NCBI GenBank assembly: GCA_017619835.1
Contig: JAFZRN010000025.1
Coordinates: 119,657-183,656, forward strand
DNA length: 64,000 bases
DNA from: Eubacterium sp.
GTDB taxonomy: Bacteria > Bacillota > Clostridia > Lachnospirales > Lachnospiraceae
Direction of reading: 5' to 3'
The first letter of the stretch is position 1; the number at the start of each line of letters is the position of its first letter. This document shows, one piece after another, positions 24,979-31,690 of the stretch. The notes under the pieces were generated by a model. It was not told where the DNA came from, did no database searches, and was given only the letters and a program-made list of their open reading frames with translations. Both the position numbers and the translations under genes were made by a program.

Positions 24979-26154
24979 ATGTCAAGAAAATATGTTGATA
25001 TTCTTAAGAAAAATGCAATGCTTATCGTCCTTGTCCTTGTATACATTTTCTTCTGTATCATGACAAGCGGCGGAATGTTTGATCCGATGAATTTTAACGC
25101 CCTTATCACACAGAATGCTTATGTATTCGTTCTTGCAACGGGTATGCTGATGTGTATGCTTACCGGTGGTAACATCGACCTTTCCTGTGGTTCTTTCGTA
25201 TGTTTCCTCGGAGCTCTCGGCGGAATATTCCTTACGGTTAAACAGTACAGTACAGGAGCTTCCATAGCACTTATGCTTTTAATCGGAGTTATCTATGGTG
25301 TAGTACTTGGATTCCTTATCGCTTATGTTAATATACCACCCTGGATCGCAACCCTTGCAGGTTATCTTGCATTCAGAGGCTGGGGAACTGCACTTCTTTC
25401 AGCTAATAGCTCAACCGGTTCACTCTCATTTTCAAATGAGGAGACATTCCTCAGAATATTCTCAGGTAAGGTATTCTCAACACCTGTAGGAGATTTCAAT
25501 ATTGTATGTTTCGTTGCCGGTATTATCGCTTGTGTCGCTGTTATAGCAGTTAACTTTATTTCAAGAGCCAACAAGATCAAGAAGGGCTATGAGGCTGATT
25601 CTAAGACAGCTGTTATCGTTAAGACAGCTATCGCTGTTGCAGCAATCCTTCTGTTTGCTTATAAGCTTGCTCTTGCAGGCGGTATTCCTACAGTTCTTGT
25701 ATGGGTTATCGTTATCGTATTAATTTACAGTTTCATAACATCCAAGACAGTTCTTGGACGTTACTTCTATACCATCGGTGATAATGCCGAGGCTACAAGA
25801 CTTTCAGGTGTAGATACAAAGCTCATTATGTTCTTTGCTTATCTCAACATGGCAGTCATCACTGCAATCACAACATTCATCGTAACAGCTAGATTCCAGG
25901 CAGCTAACTCAACTGCAGGAACCTATTACGAGATGGATGCTATCGCAGCCTGCGTAGTTGGTGGTGTTTCAGCATACGGTGGTTCTGGAAAGATAATCGG
26001 TATGGTTATCGGTGCTACTCTGATCGGTGTTATCAACCTTGGTATGTCACTTACCGGTGTTGATGCTAACTGGCAGAAGATAGTTAAAGGTATAGTTCTT
26101 CTTGCAGCAGTTGTATTCGATATAGTTGCAGCAAAGAAGAATGCAGCTAAGTAA
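24979..26154 (+). CDS. multiple-sugar ABC importer permease 2 (MmsB/XylH-like paralogue)
   Basis: 391-aa paralogue of the permease just upstream. It shares [20 protein letters not shown] and GNIDLSCGSFVCFLG, IPPWIATLAGYLAFRG, TVLGRYFYTIGDNAEATRLSG and [20 protein letters not shown] in the same order, with divergence in the loops. The ribosome site is GGGAGGAGG. Most operons of this class encode one permease that works as a homodimer, so tandem copies suggest a heterodimer, perhaps with altered sugar range. The operon ends at the hairpin at 26222-26260. Confidence 0.92.
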   Translation: MSRKYVDILKKNAMLIVLVLVYIFFCIMTSGGMFDPMNFNALITQNAYVFVLATGMLMCMLTGGNIDLSCGSFVCFLGALGGIFLTVKQYSTGASIALMLLIGVIYGVVLGFLIAYVNIPPWIATLAGYLAFRGWGTALLSANSSTGSLSFSNEETFLRIFSGKVFSTPVGDFNIVCFVAGIIACVAVIAVNFISRANKIKKGYEADSKTAVIVKTAIAVAAILLFAYKLALAGGIPTVLVWVIVIVLIYSFITSKTVLGRYFYTIGDNAEATRLSGVDTKLIMFFAYLNMAVITAITTFIVTARFQAANSTAGTYYEMDAIAACVVGGVSAYGGSGKIIGMVIGATLIGVINLGMSLTGVDANWQKIVKGIVLLAAVVFDIVAAKKNAAK

Positions 26155-26221
26155 TCAAACACATATTTGAATAATCCTTAAAAATATTTGTAAAAAAACT
26201 TCTTAAATGCATTTCTCATAG

Positions 26222-26260
26222 AAAACGTGGCATGAGGCTTCGCCCTTGTGTCACGTTTTT
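26222..26260 (+). terminator. terminator of the sugar importer operon
   Basis: AAAACGTGgCA.. and ..TGtCACGTTTT pair through most of a 16-bp stem (two or three interruptions) around CTTCG, with a T-run at the end of the 3' arm. Confidence 0.8.
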
Positions 26261-26277
26261 ACCTTTGTAAAAAGTAA

Positions 26278-26306
26278 GTGCAATATCGGACAAAATTCTG
26301 TATACT
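26278..26306 (+). promoter_or_regulatory. promoter of trxA-trxB
   Basis: A good -10 TATACT (26301-26306) 45 bp before the trxA ATG; the -35 at 17-bp spacing is weak (GTGCAA, 26278-26283). Confidence 0.35.
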
Positions 26307-26350
26307 AATGGAGTAATAATTTAACTTATTTTTTTTGAGAGGAGATCAAT

Positions 26351-26662
26351 ATGGCTGTATTAGAGATAAAAGGAGATCAGTTTGAGGAGGTTGTTCTTAA
26401 GAGTGATAAGCCGGTTGTTGTTGACTTTTTTGCAGTCTGGTGCGGACCCTGTAAGATGATGTCACCTATACTTAAGCAGCTTTCGGAAGAAAAACCTGAT
26501 GTAAAGTTTGTATCGGTTGATGTGGATGAGGACGAGAGACTTGCTATCCAGTTCGGAATCTCAAGCATCCCCTGCCTTATCCTGTTTAAGAATGGAGAGG
26601 AAGCAGGACGTCTTGTAGGAGCAGTTCCGAAGCAGAAGCTGGAAGAGTTTATAGGACAGTAA
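26351..26662 (+). CDS. trxA: thioredoxin
   Basis: 103 residues, the standard length. The active site WCGPC lies at residues 30-34 within VVDFFAVWCGPCKMMSP. The cis-proline loop is ISSIPCLILFKNG; the residue after that proline is Cys rather than the usual Thr. It reduces protein disulfides in the cytoplasm and is recharged by the thioredoxin reductase encoded 5 bp downstream. The ribosome site is GAGAGGAGAT. Confidence 0.96.
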   Translation: MAVLEIKGDQFEEVVLKSDKPVVVDFFAVWCGPCKMMSPILKQLSEEKPDVKFVSVDVDEDERLAIQFGISSIPCLILFKNGEEAGRLVGAVPKQKLEEFIGQ

Positions 26663-26667
26663 AAAAT

Positions 26668-27600
26668 ATGATAGATGTATTGATCATTGGCGCGGGGCCT
26701 GCGGGCCTCAGTGCCGCAATATATACCGAGCGTTCCGGAAAGCATGCGGTCTGTCTTGAAGCTTTGACAGTAGGAGGACAGATCGTAAATACTCCGGAGA
26801 TTGCCAATTATCCCGGAATAAAGAATATCAGCGGATTTGAATTTTCCATGGGGCTTTATGAGCAGGCTACAGAGCTTGGCGCTGAAGTCATATATGATAA
26901 GGCACTAAGCATTGCTTCAATTGAAGATGAGACCGGGACATATAAGAAGGTTACGACTGTATCCGGAAAGGAATATTTGTGCCGGGCAGTCATAATAGCT
27001 ACCGGAGCCCGTAACAGACACCTGGGTCTTGCTAAAGAAGAAGAGTTTACAGGCAAGGGTGTTTCTTATTGTGCGACCTGCGACGGAGCTTTCTTCAGGA
27101 AAAAGGATGTTGCGGTTAACGGTGGAGGAAACACTGCACTTGAAGATGCTTTGTTTCTTTCCAACTATTGTAACAAGGTTTACATAATACATAGACGTGA
27201 TCAGTTCAGAGGTGAACCCCAGAACCTTGAAGCTGTTAAGAATAAGGAAAATATAGAGTTTGTTCTGAACTCTAATGTTATAGAATTAACTGGTGAAAGC
27301 TCCCTTGAAGCAGTCATCGTAAAGGATAAGATAACCGAAGAAACAAGAAAGATCCCCGTAAGCGGACTCTTTATCGCAATCGGTCAGGAGCCCGATAATA
27401 AGGATTTTGAAGATGTAGCCGAGCTTGATCAGGCGGGCTATATCGCTTCGGACGAAAGCTGCAAAACAAAGACACCCGGAGTTTTCGTAGCAGGAGACTG
27501 CAGGACAAAGAATGTCCGCCAGCTCACCACCGCAGCGTCCGATGGCGCAATTGCCGCTCTTGCCGCCTGCGAATTTTGCAACTTGGGGACGAGGGAATAG
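26668..27600 (+). CDS. trxB: thioredoxin-disulfide reductase
   Basis: 310-aa FAD/NAD(P)H flavoprotein. FAD-binding GAGPAGLSAAIYTE is at the N-terminus, redox-active CATCDG near residue 136, and the second FAD motif TPGVFVAGDCRTKNVRQ near the end. The NADPH-binding loop reads VNGGGNTALEDALF, with Asn-Thr where many TrxB have Asp-Ser. The segment IIHRRDQFRGE fits the NADPH phosphate site. The last codons, including the TAG stop, lie inside a dispersed palindrome (27576-27606), so the C-terminal NLGTRE is encoded by repeat DNA. Confidence 0.95.
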   Translation: MIDVLIIGAGPAGLSAAIYTERSGKHAVCLEALTVGGQIVNTPEIANYPGIKNISGFEFSMGLYEQATELGAEVIYDKALSIASIEDETGTYKKVTTVSGKEYLCRAVIIATGARNRHLGLAKEEEFTGKGVSYCATCDGAFFRKKDVAVNGGGNTALEDALFLSNYCNKVYIIHRRDQFRGEPQNLEAVKNKENIEFVLNSNVIELTGESSLEAVIVKDKITEETRKIPVSGLFIAIGQEPDNKDFEDVAELDQAGYIASDESCKTKTPGVFVAGDCRTKNVRQLTTAASDGAIAALAACEFCNLGTRE

Positions 27601-27638
27601 TTGCAAAATGCAACTCTTCCCCCGTCCCCGGGTTGCAT
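27576..27638. repeat. dispersed 31-bp palindrome family C, two head-to-head copies
   Basis: Copy C1a (27576-27606, reverse orientation) has TTGCAAC/GTTGCAA ends. Copy C1b (27608-27638) has ATGCAAC/GTTGCAT ends around TCTTCCCCCGTCCCCGG. They are separated by one base and form a larger inverted repeat. A third copy lies at 54184-54214. The trxB stop codon is inside C1a. Confidence 0.85.
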
Positions 27639-27655
27639 TATGAAAGGAAAAGATT

Positions 27656-28804
27656 ATGTTTTGTTCTAATTGTGGAAGTAAGATACCTGATAATTCGGCT
27701 TTTTGTCCGGCGTGTGGCATGAAGCAGACCCAGCAGAGTCAGCCGAGACCCCAGCAGCAGAGTAGTCAGCAGCATAGTGGTCAGCAGCCAAGGTCTCAAC
27801 AAGGCCAGCCAAGGCCTCAACAAGGCCAGCCAAGGCCTCAACAAGGCCAGCCGAGACCACATCAGAGTCAACCGAGGCCTCAGCAGGCAAGACGTCCTGA
27901 ACCGGAGGATCAGACTCCCTATATCAAGATCATGGTGATTGCGATAGTATGTATCTTCGCTGCACTTCTTTTTGTGCTTGGATTCATGTTCGTTTATAAC
28001 AAATTCATTATTAAGGATGATGAAGAGCAGTCATATGATACACAGACTTCCGATACTCTTTTGCAGGATAATTCTGATGATCAGACTCTGGATAGTCAGA
28101 TTAACGACGACATTTCCACTGATGATAAGTCGGATAAGGATGCTGATAAGCAGGAAGATAAGAAAGATGATAAGTCTGAAGATGATAAAAAGAATTCGGA
28201 TACTTATTATGATCTTGATGACAGAAGCAACTTTAACTTTTATGGTGATATAGATGAGGATGATGAGGGTAATTATATCCTTAGATTCTTTGATAAGAGG
28301 ACCTTTGTTCAGGGAGATAAGAAGGTTGAAGATACATCTTATATCGCACTTGACCTGACTGACTGGGATTATGATCTGGATGATTATCCTGATGTTGTTT
28401 CCGTTGAGGTTACAGGTAATGCATATATTTCCGGCGATGAGGTATATTTCAAGGTCAAGAATATCTACACCGAAAATGGTGACGATATAACCGAGAAGAA
28501 GTCTTCGGATGGTGATTATATACTTCCGAATAGTGATTCGGAGGTTCTTACACTTGATGATATCAAGGGACTTTCCCTCAAAGAGGTCAATTACGCGAAG
28601 AACGAGATATATGCACGTCACGGCCGCAAGTTTAAGTCGAAGGAACTTAATGATTACTTTAACAGTAAGAGCTGGTACAAGGGGACCATTGATCCCGGGG
28701 ATTTCAATGAATCCTCGCTTTCATCAACCGAGAGCAAGAATGTAAAGCTTCTCAGCGACAGGGAATTCTCTCTTGATCCGAATGGATATAAGCTAGATCA
28801 GTAG
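27656..28804 (+). CDS. zinc-ribbon membrane protein with C-terminal YARHG domain
   Basis: 382 residues. The N-terminus is a zinc ribbon (MFCSNCGSK, then FCPACGMKQ), so it faces the cytoplasm. A Gln/Pro/Arg-rich tract of GQPRPQQ repeats (about 28-80) follows, then one membrane helix (IMVIAIVCIFAALLFVLGFMF, about 91-112). An extracytoplasmic Asp/Lys-rich linker leads to a domain of unknown function and a C-terminal YARHG domain (LKEVNYAKNEIYARHGRKF). YARHG domains are extracellular and of unknown function. The coding GQPRPQQ repeat between 27795 and 27870 is close to a perfect tandem repeat and may vary in length. It probably forms a unit with the downstream wall hydrolase (10-bp gap). Confidence 0.82.
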   Translation: MFCSNCGSKIPDNSAFCPACGMKQTQQSQPRPQQQSSQQHSGQQPRSQQGQPRPQQGQPRPQQGQPRPHQSQPRPQQARRPEPEDQTPYIKIMVIAIVCIFAALLFVLGFMFVYNKFIIKDDEEQSYDTQTSDTLLQDNSDDQTLDSQINDDISTDDKSDKDADKQEDKKDDKSEDDKKNSDTYYDLDDRSNFNFYGDIDEDDEGNYILRFFDKRTFVQGDKKVEDTSYIALDLTDWDYDLDDYPDVVSVEVTGNAYISGDEVYFKVKNIYTENGDDITEKKSSDGDYILPNSDSEVLTLDDIKGLSLKEVNYAKNEIYARHGRKFKSKELNDYFNSKSWYKGTIDPGDFNESSLSSTESKNVKLLSDREFSLDPNGYKLDQ

Positions 28805-28814
28805 GTGATTAAAC

Positions 28815-30419
28815 GTGAAGATTAGATTATTGACAATTCTGATAATGCTTCTTTTAATCATATCTCTGACTTCATGTTCTGCTAAGAAAACCTCGGATAC
28901 CGATATGGAGTCACCCGAATCCGAACCAAAAATCACAGCACAGGATAATCCCACATTGACAGACGCTAAACTTTCCGATGCTATATTTACCGCCTCAACT
29001 GATACAGATGCCAATCTTACCGAAAATGACGTCGAAGACGAAACTTTACTAAAGCCCAACCCTCGCGAGGATATACTTATATCCATAGACCCGGGACATC
29101 AGAGCGAAAAGGTTGATATGAGTGCCCAGGAGCCGGTCGCTCCCAGCTCGGGCGAGACCAAGGCTAAGGCAACAGGCGGGACTAAGGGAAGATTCACAGG
29201 TGTTCCCGAATATCAGCTGAATCTTGATATATCTCTTAAGCTTCGTGATGCTCTTACTGAGCTTGGATATAAAGTCATCATGACAAGAGAGGATAACGAG
29301 ACTGCGATAAGCAATAAGGAAAGAGCCGAACTTGCCAATGATTCCGGCGCTGATATATCTATCAGGATCCATGCGAACGGAAGTGAAGATTCATCAACAA
29401 ATGGTGCACTTGCAATGGTAGGTTCAAAAACCAATCCCGATGTAGGTATTCTTTATGATGACAGCTATAAGCTTGCATCTTTAGTACTTGATGAATACTG
29501 TAAAAGTACTGGCATGGCATCCCAGGGTGTTGTGACTACCGATACAATGACAGGGATAAACTGGAGCAAGGTTCCGGTTATGATCCTTGAAATGGGCTTC
29601 ATGACTAATCAGCAGGATGATACCAACATGCAGGACCCCGATTATCAGACGAAGATGGTACAGGGTATCGTAAAAGGTATCGAAGCATATTATGATTTCG
29701 ATAACTCCGGATTAAAGAAGGATATTGAGAATAAACTTAGTGAACTTGAAGCCGGTGGTGCTGTATGCTCTGTCTATATAAAGAATCTTAAAACTGATGA
29801 GATAATTGACCTTACGACAGAGAAGCACCGTGCAGCAAGTATCATAAAGCTCTTTATAGCAGGAACAGTATATGAAAATATGAACTCGCTCATGCAGTCA
29901 GGTCAGTCCCAGCCAAAGCTTGAAGGTCTTATTGAGAATATGATCTCAAAGAGTGATAATGATGCGGCAAACAACCTTGTCAGGATACTTGGTGATTCAG
30001 ATGCCGCAAAGGGTATGGAAAAAGTAAATTCATACATAAGTTCACTTGGCTTCACTGATTCTGAGATGGGAAGACTTATGCTGGATTTTGATTCCGGCAA
30101 AGAGAATTATATCTCGGCAATTGAAGTCGGTGAATATCTTGAGATGCTATATAAAGGTGATGTCAAGGGTTCTGATAAGATACTTGGATATATGAAGCAG
30201 CAGGAGAGGGTAAATAAGATTCCTGCGGGTCTTCCTTCTGATATAACGGTAGCAAATAAAACAGGCGAACTTGAAGATGTCGAACATGACTCAGCCATAG
30301 TATATGGCGAAGATACTGATTATATAATCGTAATCCTTCTTAGTCAGCTTAAAGATACTTCATCCGGTAGACAGGCGGCAGTCGATATTTCGTCGCTTGT
30401 ATATGATCACTGGAACTGA
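28815..30419 (+). CDS. lipoprotein fusing N-acetylmuramoyl-L-alanine amidase and a class A beta-lactamase-like domain
   Basis: 534 residues from GTG 28815 (ribosome site AGGTGATT). A lipobox near residue 17 (LTSCSAKK) anchors it outside the membrane. Domain 1 (about 90-300) is Amidase_3: zinc ligands in ISIDPGHQ, PEYQLN and IRIHANG, and the catalytic Glu in ILEMGFMTN. It cleaves the MurNAc-L-Ala bond of peptidoglycan. Domain 2 (about 305-534) has a serine beta-lactamase fold: SxxK as SIIK (Ser342), SDN in SKSDNDAANNL, and KTG in VANKTGELED. I do not see the class A ExxxN omega-loop glutamate, so penicillin binding or peptidase activity is as likely as lactamase activity. The fusion joins two peptidoglycan-active folds. 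Confidence 0.85.
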   Translation: MKIRLLTILIMLLLIISLTSCSAKKTSDTDMESPESEPKITAQDNPTLTDAKLSDAIFTASTDTDANLTENDVEDETLLKPNPREDILISIDPGHQSEKVDMSAQEPVAPSSGETKAKATGGTKGRFTGVPEYQLNLDISLKLRDALTELGYKVIMTREDNETAISNKERAELANDSGADISIRIHANGSEDSSTNGALAMVGSKTNPDVGILYDDSYKLASLVLDEYCKSTGMASQGVVTTDTMTGINWSKVPVMILEMGFMTNQQDDTNMQDPDYQTKMVQGIVKGIEAYYDFDNSGLKKDIENKLSELEAGGAVCSVYIKNLKTDEIIDLTTEKHRAASIIKLFIAGTVYENMNSLMQSGQSQPKLEGLIENMISKSDNDAANNLVRILGDSDAAKGMEKVNSYISSLGFTDSEMGRLMLDFDSGKENYISAIEVGEYLEMLYKGDVKGSDKILGYMKQQERVNKIPAGLPSDITVANKTGELEDVEHDSAIVYGEDTDYIIVILLSQLKDTSSGRQAAVDISSLVYDHWN

Positions 30420-30478
30420 TTACTTGAATAAGATAGTTTTGAATATAAAAAAAACTCAATCAGACTGGAAAAACTAAC

Positions 30479-31564
30479 ATGAAAAAGAAAAGATCAAAAA
30501 AGAAAATTATACTTATAATACTACTCAGCTTATTACTTATAATGTTTATTGCATGGTGGATATTCTGCGTTTATATGTATAACAGTAATTTCAATATACG
30601 TGGAGACAGCTATGAGCCGATTATGCTCAGGGTGGAGGATTTTGAAGGTCTTCAATGTAAGGAATATTCATTCACATCAGACAAGGGCCAAAAGCTGGCA
30701 GGTTATCTTTATTCTTCCGGTGAAGAGCAGCACGGGATCGTCATCATGGCTCACGGATTCGGCGGAGGCGGCCATAATTCCTATATGGACGCAGCTGACT
30801 TTTTTGCCCGTAACGGCTACTTGGTTTTTGCTTATGATGCAACGGCAATGGATAAGAGTGAGGGAGATGGCCTCGGCGGAGTTCCGCAGGGTGTTATAGA
30901 TCTTGATCATGCCATATCATTTGTAGAGTCAAATGACGAGATTCCTGATCTTCCGATAGTTCTTTTCGGACACAGCTGGGGAGCATTCTGCGTCTCAGCG
31001 GTTCTTAATTATCATCCTGAGGTAAAGGCCGTGATCGAGTGCTGCGGCTTCGACAGATCTTCAGATATGTTCGAGTCTGGTGGAAAAGACCAGGCCGGAC
31101 CTGTCATATATGCCATGACTCCGTTTATCAGGATTCATGAGAGATTCAAGTTCGGTAAGTATGCCACCAAGACCGCAATGGATGGATTTGAGGCAACGGA
31201 TGCTTCTATCATGGTGGTTCACAGTGCGGATGATAACGTTATAGGCATCGAATACGGGTGCGATAAGTATTATGAAAAATATAAAGATGACGCACGTTTT
31301 ACCTTTATCAGATTTGAGGACAGAGGACATAATAATATATTAAATGATCCGAATAATACTTATGCAGATGAGATTGATTCTCAGTTTGGTGATTTTGTTG
31401 CAACCCTGGATTATGATTATAAAGCAGAAGAAAATGTAGACAGATTTATTCAGGATAAGAAAGATTATCTGAATAAGAATCTTGATCATTACAAATGGAG
31501 CCACAGGCTGGATGAAGATCTCTTTACAAAGTTTGTGGATTTTTATGATAAGGCGACTAAATAG
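30479..31564 (+). CDS. membrane-anchored alpha/beta hydrolase
   Basis: 361 residues. A very basic N-terminus and one helix (IILIILLSLLLIMFIAWWIF) put the catalytic domain outside the cell. Hydrolase motifs are VIMAHGFGGGGHNSY (oxyanion hole), nucleophile elbow LFGHSWGAFC, an acid in SIMVVHSADDNV and a catalytic His in FEDRGHNNI. A charged 70-residue C-terminal helical tail follows the fold. The fold is common to serine aminopeptidase/lipase-like enzymes, and the substrate is unknown. It lies after the amidase fusion with a 59-bp gap and may be cotranscribed with it. The start has only a weak ribosome site (ACTGGAAAAAC). Confidence 0.82.
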   Translation: MKKKRSKKKIILIILLSLLLIMFIAWWIFCVYMYNSNFNIRGDSYEPIMLRVEDFEGLQCKEYSFTSDKGQKLAGYLYSSGEEQHGIVIMAHGFGGGGHNSYMDAADFFARNGYLVFAYDATAMDKSEGDGLGGVPQGVIDLDHAISFVESNDEIPDLPIVLFGHSWGAFCVSAVLNYHPEVKAVIECCGFDRSSDMFESGGKDQAGPVIYAMTPFIRIHERFKFGKYATKTAMDGFEATDASIMVVHSADDNVIGIEYGCDKYYEKYKDDARFTFIRFEDRGHNNILNDPNNTYADEIDSQFGDFVATLDYDYKAEENVDRFIQDKKDYLNKNLDHYKWSHRLDEDLFTKFVDFYDKATK

Positions 31565-31601
31565 GTGGCAAAACCCGAAACCACAAGAATAAGAGTTTTC
31601 T

Positions 31602-31630
31602 TTGCTTTTATACACAATATATGGTAGAAT
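31602..31630 (+). promoter_or_regulatory. promoter of the topoisomerase operon
   Basis: TTGCTT (31602-31607), 17 bp, TAGAAT (31625-31630). Confidence 0.6.
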
Positions 31631-31631
31631 A

Positions 31632-31660
31632 AGAACCGGTTTACTATGTAAGCCGGTTCT
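31632..31660 (+). terminator. hairpin between the topoisomerase promoter and gene
   Basis: AGAACCGG and CCGGTTCT form a perfect 8-bp stem (13-nt loop) followed by TTTTAATG. It begins right after the -10, so it either ends transcripts from the upstream hydrolase gene or forms a 5' hairpin on the topoisomerase mRNA. Confidence 0.55.
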
Positions 31661-31690
31661 TTTAATGTCATTTTTCCTAAAGGAGAATAT

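Noticed and set aside
30420-30478. Promoter before the membrane-anchored hydrolase
   Set aside because: AT-rich with TTGAAT, but no -10 at proper spacing; cotranscription with the amidase fusion gene is just as likely.
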